Shown: one piece after another, positions 17,137 to 25,739 of the stretch
How the letters are laid out: every line of letters begins with the position of its first letter
Numbering within the stretch: the first letter of the stretch is position 1
Assembly: GCA_963744255.1 (NCBI GenBank)
Contig: CAVUSZ010000016.1
Span: forward strand, 62,001 to 126,000
Direction of reading: 5' to 3'
DNA: 64,000 nt
Source of the DNA: DATEDA01 sp963744255
GTDB lineage: Bacteria; Pseudomonadota; Gammaproteobacteria; Burkholderiales; SG8-39
Program-made: the position numbers and the translations under genes
The notes under the pieces: model-generated
Seen by the model: the letters and a program-made list of their open reading frames with translations, nothing else
Told to the model about the DNA's origin: nothing
Database searches by the model: none

Positions 17137-18129
17137 ATGCCGCGCGACGATTCACCGTTCCATGCCGGCGAGCAGGCGCTGCAGGCGCGCGCCGGCGTGC
17201 GGGACCGCTTGGCGCAGATCGGCCGCAAGGTCATCCGCGATGCCATGCCCGATCAACACCGTGCGCTGTTCGCCGAGCTGCCGTTCGTGGTCGTCGGCGC
17301 GCTGGATGGGCGGCGCCGTCCCTGGGCGTCGGTGCTCTTCGGGACGCCGGGCTTCATGAGCTCGCCCGACCCGCTGACCTTGCGCATCGCTGCGCTTCCG
17401 GGCCGCGGCGATCCGATCGCCGCGGGCCTTGTCGCCGGCGCGCCCGTCGGCCTGCTCGGCATCCAGCTCGAGACGCGACGGCGCAACCGGATGAACGGCA
17501 CGGTGACCGAAGCGGACCAGGCCGGGTTCGCCGTGCGGGTCGACCAGAGCTTCGGCAATTGCCCGCAATACATTCAGGCGCGAAAGCCCATTTTCACGGC
17601 GGAGCCTTCTTCGGTCGTCGCGCGCCGCCCCGTCCGCGCGGAAGGAGCTGTCCTGTCCGCGGGCGCTACGGCGCTGGTGCGCGCTGCCGACACCTTCTTC
17701 ATTGCGACCGCATCGCCCGCCGCGCGCGGCGGCGACCCGGTCGAAGGCGTCGATGTCTCGCACCGCGGCGGCAAACCGGGCTTCGTGCGCGTCGATGAAG
17801 ACGGCGGTCGCACCGTGCTGACGTCCCCGGACTTTCGCGGCAACTCGTTCTTCAACACCTTCGGCAATCTGGCGCGCAACCCCCGCGCCGGCATCGTCTT
17901 CGTCGACTTCGCCACCGGCGATCTCCTGTCGCTCACCGGGGAAACGGAAGTCGTTTGGGACGGGCCAGACCTTGCGGCGTTCGCCGGCGCCGAGCGGCTG
18001 CTGCGGTTTCGCGTGGATGAGGGCGTTTGGATCGAGGACGCCGTTCCGCTCCGCTGGTCGACTCCGGAGCCCGCGCCTCAGCTCGCCGCCACCGGCTCGT
18101 GGGAGGACGCTGCGAAGGAGATCGGATGA
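17137..18129 (+). CDS. Pyridoxamine 5'-phosphate oxidase (PPOX)-family flavin-binding protein
   Basis: A ~330-residue protein of the PPOX/flavin-nucleotide-binding group. HRALFAELPFVVVGALDGRR starts the split barrel; FGNCPQYIQARKP is the conserved segment of this long PPOX subfamily, often found with GSTs and oxidoreductases. A second barrel-like half (SPDFRGNSFFNTFGNLARNP) follows. ATG 17137 is preferred over 17116 because GAGG lies upstream. The stop TGA overlaps the ATGA start of the following oxidoreductase remnant, so these formed one operon. Confidence 0.85.
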   Translation: MPRDDSPFHAGEQALQARAGVRDRLAQIGRKVIRDAMPDQHRALFAELPFVVVGALDGRRRPWASVLFGTPGFMSSPDPLTLRIAALPGRGDPIAAGLVAGAPVGLLGIQLETRRRNRMNGTVTEADQAGFAVRVDQSFGNCPQYIQARKPIFTAEPSSVVARRPVRAEGAVLSAGATALVRAADTFFIATASPAARGGDPVEGVDVSHRGGKPGFVRVDEDGGRTVLTSPDFRGNSFFNTFGNLARNPRAGIVFVDFATGDLLSLTGETEVVWDGPDLAAFAGAERLLRFRVDEGVWIEDAVPLRWSTPEPAPQLAATGSWEDAAKEIG

Positions 18130-18230
18130 AGATCGCCGTGATCGGTGCCACGGGCTTCGTCGGGTCGAGGATCCTCGCCGAGGCGAGGAAGCGGCGGCGT
18201 TCTATGCCGCCATCTTTGCCGACTCGGCAC
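18126..18230 (+). pseudogene. Fused remnants of an NAD(P)-binding oxidoreductase and a VOC/PhnB-like protein
   Basis: The first 20 codons (MKIAVIGATGFVGSRILAEA) are the Rossmann start of an NmrA/epimerase-type protein. Directly after, another frame reads EEAAAFYAAIFADSAR, the N-terminal signature of PhnB-like VOC proteins. Both genes stop abruptly. A deletion has left only their beginnings side by side. Confidence 0.65.
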
Positions 18231-18239
18231 GAACTCGGA

Positions 18240-18405
18240 GTCGCCATCCTGCCCGGTCTTGCGCCGTGCTCCGCGGCGCGCCTCGGTGTGCAGCATCAGT
18301 GCGAGCAGGCCGAGCGCCTCCGGCTATCGCGGCAGCAGCGATACGACGAGACGCCCGAGCCAGACCGCCTCTTCCGCGAGGCCGCGGCGGCGTGCTTCCG
18401 TGCCC
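18240..18405 (-). pseudogene. Remnant of an ECF sigma factor with DUF6596-type C-terminus
   Basis: On the minus strand LGTEARRRGLAEEAVWLGRL, VVSLLPR, stop, then PEALGLLALMLHTEARRGAR matches the region after sigma-4 in SigJ/ECF41-like sigma factors (LGRLLxELLPDEPEALGLLALML). A TAG at 18324-18326 interrupts it and both ends are missing. Such sigma factors are commonly encoded with YCII- and PhnB-like proteins, consistent with the adjoining remnant. Confidence 0.7.
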
Positions 18406-18521
18406 AGCTCGGTCGTTTGGTTCCTGTGGTGACTCGGTAGCGGCAGGAACGCCTCGCATCTCTCGCGCGGCAAAGAGGTCGCCCTTCAGCGGCCCGTGCG
18501 GGCGGTCGTATCGATCAATCT

Positions 18522-19511
18522 TCAAATCGCCGCGGCCGCCGCAGGAGCGCGGGCTTCCCGTCGCCGCCAGGTCGACGGAGGCAGCCCGAACTGGCGCTTG
18601 AACGCTCGGGTGAAAGCGGCCTCCGAGTCGTAACCCGCGTGCTCAGCCACGCGGCCGATGCTCGTGGTGCCGTCGCGCAGACGCTCTGACGCGAGCGAGA
18701 GCCGCCATTTCGTGAGGTACTGTATCGGCGGTTGTCCGAGGTAATGCGTGAAGCGCTCGGCGAGCACGGTGCGCGAGAGTCCCACCTCGCGTGCGAGCTC
18801 TTCCACGGTCCACGGATGTTCGGGGCGACCGTGCAAGAGCGCCAGGATCTTCGCGACGTGCGGATTGCGCAGACCGGCCAGCCAGCCCGTCTGGCTATCG
18901 GGGAGATCCTTGACGTAGCGGCGGATCGTTTCCACGAACAGCAGCTCCGACAGCTTCGCCAGCAACATCTCCGCGCCGGCGCGCGGCTGCGCGGTCTCGA
19001 CGACCGAGTAGTGCACCGAGCTCCGCAGCCACTTCGCAGCGGGATCGTCGCTCAGGCTCACCCGGAACATGCGCGGCAACCCGGCGAGGATCGGTGCCGA
19101 GAGCCGCCTGTCGCAGGCGAAGAACCCGCACACCATTTCGGTCGCTGCGCCGTCGCCCCCGCCGCGGATCGGCGTGACCTTTCCCCGGACGAGCAGCTTC
19201 GTGAGGTCATCGGAGGTCATGCTCACCGACCCGAACTGGGGCGTGCCGCCAAGCATGTGGTGATCGCCGTTCGGGAACACGACCACGTCGCCTGCCCCGA
19301 GTTCGATCGTCGGCCCGTCGAGCAGCTTCACGACGCAACGACCCGCGGTGACGAGGTGATAGGGCACGACGTGGTCGGCGTCGGGCATGAGCGCGTCCGC
19401 GATCTGGCGCGAAGACGGTGCTACGACCGACCACGGAGCCCTCAGCTCCGATTCGAAGAAGGCGGCGCCGGTGAGCCGGATCGTCTTCAGCACTTCGGTA
19501 AGCGTGTCCAC
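18522..19511 (-). CDS. AraC family transcriptional regulator with cupin-like sensor domain
   Basis: A 329-residue regulator. The N-terminal part (residues ~10-190) is a cupin-type AraC sensor (DADHVVPYHLVTAGRCVVKL, ELGAGDVVVFPNGDHHMLGG). The C-terminal ~100 residues hold two helix-turn-helix motifs: WTVEELAREVGLSRTVLAER and SIGRVAEHAGYDSEAAFTRA, followed by FKRQFGLPPSTWRR. The GTG at 19509-19511 is chosen because AGGAG precedes it and the upstream extension is unlike the family. It is a typical AraC_binding_2-type activator. Target genes are not obvious: the flanking DNA is debris. Confidence 0.88.
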   Translation of the reverse strand: MDTLTEVLKTIRLTGAAFFESELRAPWSVVAPSSRQIADALMPDADHVVPYHLVTAGRCVVKLLDGPTIELGAGDVVVFPNGDHHMLGGTPQFGSVSMTSDDLTKLLVRGKVTPIRGGGDGAATEMVCGFFACDRRLSAPILAGLPRMFRVSLSDDPAAKWLRSSVHYSVVETAQPRAGAEMLLAKLSELLFVETIRRYVKDLPDSQTGWLAGLRNPHVAKILALLHGRPEHPWTVEELAREVGLSRTVLAERFTHYLGQPPIQYLTKWRLSLASERLRDGTTSIGRVAEHAGYDSEAAFTRAFKRQFGLPPSTWRRREARAPAAAAAI

Positions 19512-19838
19512 TTGTCTGCGACTCCTGTCCGATAACTGACTGATTGACTTGCGGATCGTCAGCCCCACGAGCGAAGCGGCCCTGGGACGCGAACTTAGCA
19601 TCCGGCGACTGACCGATGCCTGACGCATGCCTGAAGACAATCAAGGGGTTACGGATTAGTTCTTTCGATCTAGCGCTGTCATCCCGCCGCAATGCGGGCG
19701 AACATGCGCCCGCGTGCGCACGACTGCGGAAGCCGACCGGTGATCACGCGGAAGTCGCAATACGTCAGCCATCTGCAAGGCCCTGGCGCGCAGAGTGCGG
19801 CCAATGACTCATGCGAGCAGATGAAAGGGGGTTGACTG

Positions 19839-20042
19839 ATGGGCGATCGCAAATCGTCTTGCAGCGCCGCACCCGAAGCGGAACGAGCGATCATCATGCG
19901 GCGCTTCCGGCTTTCGTGGCAACCCCGGAATCCGGATGAGCAATACCTCTCCGCCGCGACCGATGCCGAGGACCTGGAGCGTCGCATGCGGATACTCGAC
20001 CGCGCGAGCGGCGGGCCAGCGTTTGTGACGTTCAACCACTGA
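19839..20042 (+). CDS. Small DUF3563-like protein
   Basis: A 67-residue product with NPDEQYLSAATDAEDLERRM in its second half, resembling the conserved YLxxAxDxxDLERRMR box of DUF3563 proteins, small soluble proteins of proteobacteria with no known function. GGGGG lies ahead of the ATG. A strong terminator 40 bp after its stop supports a short independent transcript. Confidence 0.55.
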   Translation: MGDRKSSCSAAPEAERAIIMRRFRLSWQPRNPDEQYLSAATDAEDLERRMRILDRASGGPAFVTFNH

Positions 20043-20082
20043 CTCTCAGTCCCGCGACCCCCCCTCCTCACGCGGGATACTC

Positions 20083-20112
20083 GCGGCGCCTTCGTGGCGC
20101 CGCTCTTTTTTC
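20083..20112 (+). terminator. Rho-independent terminator
   Basis: A perfect 8-bp GC stem (GCGGCGCC / GGCGCCGC) with a 5-nt TTCGT loop is followed by TCTTTTTT. It ends the DUF3563-like transcript and lies across a potential upstream GTG start of the next gene, arguing that this start is not used. Confidence 0.85.
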
Positions 20113-20126
20113 CGCGCTCGATCCGC

Positions 20127-20852
20127 GTGGTCACGGTAGCATTCGACGGCGTGGCTTCGAGCACCGGCACAGCGTGGCGCGTCAAGGTCGGGGCCGACGA
20201 GGAGACATCCGCGATCTTCGAGCCCGCGTTGGCGTCGACTGCTGGCGCACTCCTTGTTTGCGCCCATGGCGCCGGCGGCCACATCGGCGACAAGGGCATG
20301 CTCGCTCTGACCGAGCAACTGCGCGGACGCGGGCTTCATGTCGTTCGTTTCAACTTCCTCTACCGCGAGAAGGGGGCCAGCCGTCCGGACCCGATGGCCC
20401 GCCTGTTGGCGTGTTTCAGCTCGGTAGTTGCGCACGTTCGCCGGGAGGTTGACCCGGAGAGACTCATTCTCGGTGGGCGCTCGATGGGTGGGCGGGCGGC
20501 CTCGATGCTGGCTGCCGATGAGTTCCCTTGCGACGGGCTCCTTCTACTCGCCTACCCCCTTCATCCGGCAGGCGAACCCGAGAAGCTGCGGGACGCGCAT
20601 CTTGCCCGTATCGAAGTCCCCGTCCTGTGTGTGAACGGGACCCGGGATGCGTTGTGCCGGCGCGACCTGATGGAGCGGGTGGTCGATCGCCTCACCGGCC
20701 ACTGGACCATGCACTGGCTGGAGGGCGCCGATCATGGCTTTCACGTCCTCAAGAGTTCCGGCCGATCGGACCGCGACGTTCTTACCGAGATCGCGAACGT
20801 CTCTAGCGCCTGGGAATCCGGCCTGAGTCCCAGGAAACGGCGCAGCCCTTGA
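20127..20852 (+). CDS. Alpha/beta hydrolase of the KANL3/Tex30 (COG3571) type
   Basis: About 240 residues. ALLVCAHGAGGHIGDKGMLA forms the oxyanion-hole region; VVRFNFLYREKGASRPDP is the family-typical segment; ILGGRSMGGRAASML carries the nucleophile Ser in GRSMGG; CVNGTRDALCR and ADHGFHVLK supply the Asp and His. These predicted hydrolases have no firmly assigned substrate. GTG 20127 is taken as start because an upstream in-frame GTG (20094) falls within the preceding terminator hairpin. Confidence 0.8.
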   Translation: MVTVAFDGVASSTGTAWRVKVGADEETSAIFEPALASTAGALLVCAHGAGGHIGDKGMLALTEQLRGRGLHVVRFNFLYREKGASRPDPMARLLACFSSVVAHVRREVDPERLILGGRSMGGRAASMLAADEFPCDGLLLLAYPLHPAGEPEKLRDAHLARIEVPVLCVNGTRDALCRRDLMERVVDRLTGHWTMHWLEGADHGFHVLKSSGRSDRDVLTEIANVSSAWESGLSPRKRRSP

Positions 20853-21232
20853 GACGGGACCGTCCTCGTGGACTGGGTGGCTGCAAGGGCCCGGCCAGGC
20901 GACTCGGTTGCCGTTTCCGCCCAGAACTCGGCACTACATTTCTTCGCTGCGGCGAGGTTTGCTAAGGCGCTGAGCGCGATGGCGGGGACGTCGAGTTCGG
21001 TCAGGCGCATCCGTTTGGGCAAGACGATGCCCGGCGCTCCAGAAGTGCGGCTTGCGCAAGGCGGTGCCGCAGCTCGGGGCGCCGATCGCTGCTGCTGTCG
21101 CGAGCTTGAGTGCCGGCGAACCAAGGTAGGCCGCCGCCGTGCTTAGGGCTATTCAGCTCACTGTAGCGCGGGACGATGTCCCGATGCCGCGCCGCATGAC
21201 GGCTCCGGTCAGCCGAGCCTGTCGGCACGGGG
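20853..21232. other. Intergenic region between convergent genes, no gene seen
   Basis: No frame here has a start signal or recognisable product. A small hairpin (GGGAC-GAT-GTCCC) lies near 21172-21184, without a T-run. The region receives two convergent transcripts. Confidence 0.5.
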
Positions 21233-21700
21233 CTAAATCGCCTGGTTCAGACGGGGCTTCCAAAACGGGCGGAACAGCTCGATCTTCGGGCACCGGTTCA
21301 TGACGACCTTCAGGCCTGCAGCCTCTGCCAGCCGGGCCGCCTCGTCGTTGCGCACGCCAAGCTGCGCCCACAGCACCTTCGCGCCGATATCGATCGCCTC
21401 GCGTGCGATCCCGGGCAGCGCATCGGAGCTGCGGAACACTTGCACCATGTCCACCGGCCGGTCAATCGCCGCCAGCGACTCGTAGACCCGCAGCCCGCGG
21501 ATCTCGTGACCGGCTTCGTTGGGATTGACCGGGATCATGTCATAGCCGGTTTCGTGCAGAACTCTGAGTACGCCATAGCTGAACTTGGTGGGGTCCGAGC
21601 TGGCGCCAACCATGGCGATGGTCTTCACGTCCTTCAGGATGGTGGCGAGATAGTCCGCTGGGTAGTCCTGGTCATGGTCCATGTGGGCGGCGGGCGTCAT
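21233..21700 (-). CDS. CoA-binding (YccU-like) protein
   Basis: A 155-residue single-domain Rossmann protein of the CoA_binding_2 family: VKTIAMVGASSDPTKFSYGV is the nucleotide loop, YDMIPVNPNEAGHEIRGLRV and VLWAQLGVRNDEAARLAEAA follow. The role of stand-alone members is unknown; they bind CoA and resemble the first domain of ADP-forming ligases. The ATG overlaps the end of the ferredoxin gene (4 bp), placing it third in an operon with methanethiol oxidase. Confidence 0.88.
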   Translation of the reverse strand: MTPAAHMDHDQDYPADYLATILKDVKTIAMVGASSDPTKFSYGVLRVLHETGYDMIPVNPNEAGHEIRGLRVYESLAAIDRPVDMVQVFRSSDALPGIAREAIDIGAKVLWAQLGVRNDEAARLAEAAGLKVVMNRCPKIELFRPFWKPRLNQAI

Positions 21701-22068
21701 GGCGCATCCTCCAGCGGTGTCACGATGCCGGGCTTCAGCTCGTGCGGCGCGAGAGGGCTGGCGAAGGGATTGCGGTAGAGCCTGTCATGGCTCTCGACGC
21801 CGACATCGAATGTGCAGTCGGCCAGAGGCCGGGCAACGCAGAGGAGGACATAGCCGTCGGCGAGCTGCCGCTGGTTCAGCGCGACGCCGGCGCGCTGGTC
21901 GATCTCGCCCGACAGTAGTTTCGCGGCACAGGAGATGCAGCCGCCGTAGCGGCAGCCATAGGGCAGCGAAATGCCCTGCGCCTCCAGCGCGTCGAGCAGC
22001 GGCTTGCGTCGATCGACCCGGAACGACGCGCCGCCCCGGTTGGCAAGCGTGATCGTGACCTCCGCCAT
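21697..22068 (-). CDS. 2Fe-2S ferredoxin
   Basis: A 123-residue plant-type ferredoxin: CRYGGCISCAAK gives three ligands and LLCVARP the fourth. The C-terminal ~35 residues extend beyond a minimal ferredoxin. It starts 2 bp after the methanethiol oxidase stop, so it is translated in the same operon. An electron carrier next to an SBP56-type oxidase may accept electrons or support assembly of the enzyme; this is inference. Confidence 0.88.
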   Translation of the reverse strand: MAEVTITLANRGGASFRVDRRKPLLDALEAQGISLPYGCRYGGCISCAAKLLSGEIDQRAGVALNQRQLADGYVLLCVARPLADCTFDVGVESHDRLYRNPFASPLAPHELKPGIVTPLEDAP

Positions 22069-22070
22069 CT

Positions 22071-23435
22071 TCAGAGCCAGATATCCGAGGTGCAGTCGCC
22101 CCCCGGATACCGCGTCTCGTGACAGCGGGCGGGGCCGTTCGGCTCCTTCCCGAAATCGACGAAGAAATCCGGGTTGATCGACATGCCCCCGCTCCCGGTG
22201 TCGCAGTCGACCATCAGCATGCAGCCGCCGTTCTGCCGGATCTCCGGATAGAACTGGTTGTCCCACGTCGAGAACAGCGAGGTGGTGACGTAGAGCCGTT
22301 TGCCGTCGAGCGAGAGCTGAATCATCTGCGGCCCGCCGGTGATGCGCCGACCGTTGACGACGGGGGCCTTGTTCAGCAGCCCGCCCATCCAGACCTGGCC
22401 GGTGAACTTCGGCTGCGACGGGTCCGAGATGTCGTATTGGCGAATGTCGCCGTGCAGCCAGTTGCAGAAATAGAGGAACCGATCGTCCATCGAGATCAGG
22501 ATCACGCTGATGAGGCCCGGCACCGGGATCGGCCATTCCGGGTGGCGCACGTTCTCGACGTCGATGATCTTCTCCCAGATCCACCCGCCGTCCCGCTTGC
22601 ACCAATGAATGATGTTGGACGAGAGGGCGGCGCCGACGAAGCCGTGGCTCGAATCCGGGTCGTGATGGAAACGGACTTCCAGCGGCACCAGACCGTCCTC
22701 GCCCAGGTACATGGTCTTCTCGACGCGCTTGCCCTTGAAATCCCAGAAGTGGATCTCGCGGCCGTACTTGAGCTGGCCGACCTCCTCGAGGTCGAAGCCC
22801 GGCATGAAGGTGTTCGGCGCCGCCCATTCGGACGAGACCATCACGTTGTGGCGCGGCTGGTACCAGAAGTCGTAGTTGAACTTCATGCCGCCCAGGTCGT
22901 TCTCCCATCGCCCGACGATGTCGAAATTCTCGTTCAGATGCAGGAAGCCGCCGGGTGCGTTTCCCCGCGCGTCGCCGAGCATCGAGATGATGATGTCGGA
23001 GCCGAGGCAGTGCACGGTATGCGGAGCCGACAGATTGGTCTGCGACTTGATGTGGGCGCCCTCGATCACCTTGTGGAGGCGCGGGGCCCTCTGGTCGATG
23101 CCGCAGTCGACGATGTGCAGGTTCGACGAGCGGACACCCGGCACGATCAGGTAGCGCCGCTGCTTGGTCGGATCGTGATGGCAGGACGAGCAGGCGTTCC
23201 AGCCCATGTGATGCAACTCGTCGCCAATGCCCGGCATGTCCAGCCGGCTGATGACCTGGCTGTAGGTGGGGCTCTCCGGGTCCGCGTCGATAGTCGCCAG
23301 GTAGTCCGGTTTCTGGATGCCCGTGCCGATATAGAGCGCGACCGTGTAAAGGAGCTTCTCGCGGGGGGCCTTCATCGCCTCGGCCGGCGAGGCATAACCC
23401 GGGCCGCAGCAATGCGATCCGCCGTTCTCAGCCAT
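22071..23435 (-). CDS. mtoX: SBP56 / methanethiol oxidase
   Basis: A full-length (454 aa) member of the selenium-binding-protein 56 family, whose characterised bacterial members oxidise methanethiol to formaldehyde, hydrogen sulfide and hydrogen peroxide with a copper centre. Seen here: the N-terminal Cys pair SHCCGPGYASPAEAM, the ACSSCHHDPTK motif, His-containing HTVHCLGSD and RFHHDPDSSHGFVG. It leads an operon with a ferredoxin and a CoA-binding protein. No Sec signal is visible. Together with the TauD-type gene and MetY it suggests access to organosulfur compounds, though substrate specificity within the family is not settled by sequence. Confidence 0.9.
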   Translation of the reverse strand: MAENGGSHCCGPGYASPAEAMKAPREKLLYTVALYIGTGIQKPDYLATIDADPESPTYSQVISRLDMPGIGDELHHMGWNACSSCHHDPTKQRRYLIVPGVRSSNLHIVDCGIDQRAPRLHKVIEGAHIKSQTNLSAPHTVHCLGSDIIISMLGDARGNAPGGFLHLNENFDIVGRWENDLGGMKFNYDFWYQPRHNVMVSSEWAAPNTFMPGFDLEEVGQLKYGREIHFWDFKGKRVEKTMYLGEDGLVPLEVRFHHDPDSSHGFVGAALSSNIIHWCKRDGGWIWEKIIDVENVRHPEWPIPVPGLISVILISMDDRFLYFCNWLHGDIRQYDISDPSQPKFTGQVWMGGLLNKAPVVNGRRITGGPQMIQLSLDGKRLYVTTSLFSTWDNQFYPEIRQNGGCMLMVDCDTGSGGMSINPDFFVDFGKEPNGPARCHETRYPGGDCTSDIWL

Positions 23436-23614
23436 GTCTCTCCTCCTCCATTCGCGTTGTCGGCGCCGCGCGCGTGATGCAGAGCGCAGTCGATCTTGTC
23501 CACTAGCTTAGCAGTTTGAACTGGATCGCCAGCCGTTGGGCACTCGGCGCAAACTTTGGAATCCAGAGTAATGTGCGAACATCCTTAGTGGCACTCGATC
23601 ACCGGAGGTAACCG

Positions 23615-25663
23615 ATGTACACCTCGCGAGATGGGGTCAAGCTCTTCTACCAGGTGACGGGCAGCGGGGGCCGCGATCTTTTCTTGCTGCCCCAGTGCCA
23701 GCCGGCCACCTACAGCCGGCAGTGGAAGAACCAGGTCCCGTACCTCTCGCGCTACTTCCGCGTGGTCACCATGGACCTGCGGGGCAACGGGCAATCGGAC
23801 CGGCCGGCCGGCGGATACGACCTCGACACCCGCTACCAGGACTTCCTCGCCGTGCTCGAGACGGCGGTGCGGCCCCCCTTCGCCCTAGTGGCCTACTCCT
23901 GCGCCGGGATGCTCGCCTTCCGCTACGCGGTGGAGCATCCCGATCGTCTGTCCCATCTCATCCTGCTGAGCGGTCAATATTCGGAGTCGGTACCCCAGCC
24001 CTTCGAGGAGAAGGTCGCGCCCGTGATCCGGGACAGCTTCTCCACCTGGCAGCAGCGGTTGTTCGCCCGGTGCCTGCCCGAGCCACATTCACTAAAGGGC
24101 GTCGAGGACTGTATCGCCTGGAGCAGCGAGACCACCCCCGAAGTTCTCGTGGAATCGCTCAGAGCCATCGACGGCTCGAACGTCTACGATCTGCTGCCCC
24201 GGATGCAGACCCCGACCCTCGCGCTCCACGGGACGGCCGACAAGATCGTGCCGTACTCGCACGCCGAGAAGCTCGCCGCTGCCGTTCCCGGCGCCCGCCT
24301 GGTCACGTTCGAGGGGGCCGGTCACGTCCTCCACGGCCGGCACGCGGTCAAGGTGAACCACCTCATCCGGGACTTCGTCCTGGACCGTCCGGTGGAGTCG
24401 CACCGGATCCCCGCCACCGCCGAGCGGAAGACCCCGCCGCGCTCGACGCGCCGGACCGCACAGCGGCGGATCCTGTGGCTCTCGAGCCCCATCGGCCTCG
24501 GTCACATCCAGCGCGACCTGGCCATCGCCCGGAAGCTCCGAGAGGTCTACCCGGACGCGACGGTGGACTTCCTCGCCGCCAATCCGGCCGATCGCGTGGT
24601 GGAGGCGTGGGGCGAGCGGCTGCATCCGGCCACCCGCCTGCTGCACAACGAGACGGCGCACTTCGAGGGCTGGTCGGGAGACCACGAGCTACACGCCTTC
24701 AACGCGCTGTGGGACATGGACGAGATCATGCACGCCAACTTCATGACGTTCGCCGACGTCGTGGAGCGGGAGGCCTACGACCTCTGGGTGGGTGACGAGG
24801 GATGGGACCTCGACTACTTCCTGCACGAGAACCCCGAGCTGAAGCGAGCGCCCTACGTCTTCATGACCGACTTCATCGGGATGCTGCCCATGCGCGACGA
24901 GCCGAGCTCCGTCGAGTTCAAGCGCGCGTGGGACAAGAACTCGGAGAACATCGACCACCTGCGCCTCCACCCGGACGTCCGCGATCTCTCCATCATGGTG
25001 GGCGACGACGAGGACGTGCTCGACCGCGACTTCGGCCCCGACCTCCCCAACATGCGGCAGTGGGCCCGGCAGCATTTCGCCTTCCCGGGCTACACCTACC
25101 ACTTCGACCCGGCCAAGTACCGGGACAAGGCCGCGCTCCGCCGCGAGCTGGGCTTCCGCGACGACGAGCGCGTCATCCTGGTCTCGGTGGGCGGTAGCCG
25201 GGTAGGGCGGAGCCTGCTCCGGAAGTGCGCCGAGGCCTTCTCTCTGGTCGCCCCCAAGGTGCCCGACGCCCGGATGATCCTCGTGGCCGGGCCGCGGCTC
25301 GCGGCCGACGAGCTGCCCCGCGGGCCCCAGATCGACGTGCGCGCCTTCGTGCCCGAGCTCTTCCGCCATCACGCGGCGGCCCACCTGGCGATCGTCCAGG
25401 GAGGCCTGACCACGACGATGGAGCTGGCCGCCTTCCAGACGCCCTTCCTCTACTTCCCGCTCCGCAACCACTTCGAGCAGACCTTCCACGTCGCCCGTCG
25501 CCTGGACCGACTCGGGGCCGGCGTGCGCATGGACTACGACCGCGTCGGCGTAGAGGAGCTGGGCATGGCCATCCTCGACCATCTGGCCAAGCCCGTGCAG
25601 TATCGAGACGCGCCGAGCGGCGGGACGGAGCGCGCCGCCCGCCTGATCGCCAATCTACTCTGA
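23615..25663 (+). CDS. Alpha/beta hydrolase - GT-B glycosyltransferase fusion
   Basis: A 682-residue two-domain protein. Residues 1-275 are an alpha/beta hydrolase: VVTMDLRGNGQSDRP, nucleophile Ser95 in AYSCAGM (one Gly of GxSxG replaced by Ala), Asp in LHGTADKIVPY and His in FEGAGHVLHG. After a basic linker, residues ~285-682 form a UDP-glycosyltransferase/MurG-like fold: LWLSSPIGLGHIQRDLAIAR as N-terminal glycine loop and LAIVQGGLTTTMELAAFQTP as donor-binding site near the end. The domains might act in sequence on one acyl-glycoside or antibiotic-like substrate. It stands alone, divergent from mtoX; no frame break occurs at the junction. Confidence 0.85.
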   Translation: MYTSRDGVKLFYQVTGSGGRDLFLLPQCQPATYSRQWKNQVPYLSRYFRVVTMDLRGNGQSDRPAGGYDLDTRYQDFLAVLETAVRPPFALVAYSCAGMLAFRYAVEHPDRLSHLILLSGQYSESVPQPFEEKVAPVIRDSFSTWQQRLFARCLPEPHSLKGVEDCIAWSSETTPEVLVESLRAIDGSNVYDLLPRMQTPTLALHGTADKIVPYSHAEKLAAAVPGARLVTFEGAGHVLHGRHAVKVNHLIRDFVLDRPVESHRIPATAERKTPPRSTRRTAQRRILWLSSPIGLGHIQRDLAIARKLREVYPDATVDFLAANPADRVVEAWGERLHPATRLLHNETAHFEGWSGDHELHAFNALWDMDEIMHANFMTFADVVEREAYDLWVGDEGWDLDYFLHENPELKRAPYVFMTDFIGMLPMRDEPSSVEFKRAWDKNSENIDHLRLHPDVRDLSIMVGDDEDVLDRDFGPDLPNMRQWARQHFAFPGYTYHFDPAKYRDKAALRRELGFRDDERVILVSVGGSRVGRSLLRKCAEAFSLVAPKVPDARMILVAGPRLAADELPRGPQIDVRAFVPELFRHHAAAHLAIVQGGLTTTMELAAFQTPFLYFPLRNHFEQTFHVARRLDRLGAGVRMDYDRVGVEELGMAILDHLAKPVQYRDAPSGGTERAARLIANLL

Positions 25664-25739
25664 GCAAAGGAGACCAAGCGCTCGTCGCTCCAAGCGACCG
25701 ACGCCTAACGGCCCGTCATCGGACACGATCGCGGATCAT

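Noticed and set aside
22119..23477. 452-codon plus-strand frame over mtoX
   Set aside because: Antisense shadow of a conserved enzyme.
25708..25730. GCCTAAC resembling the left end of an attC site
   Set aside because: No GTTRRRY partner or hairpin follows within 150 bp.
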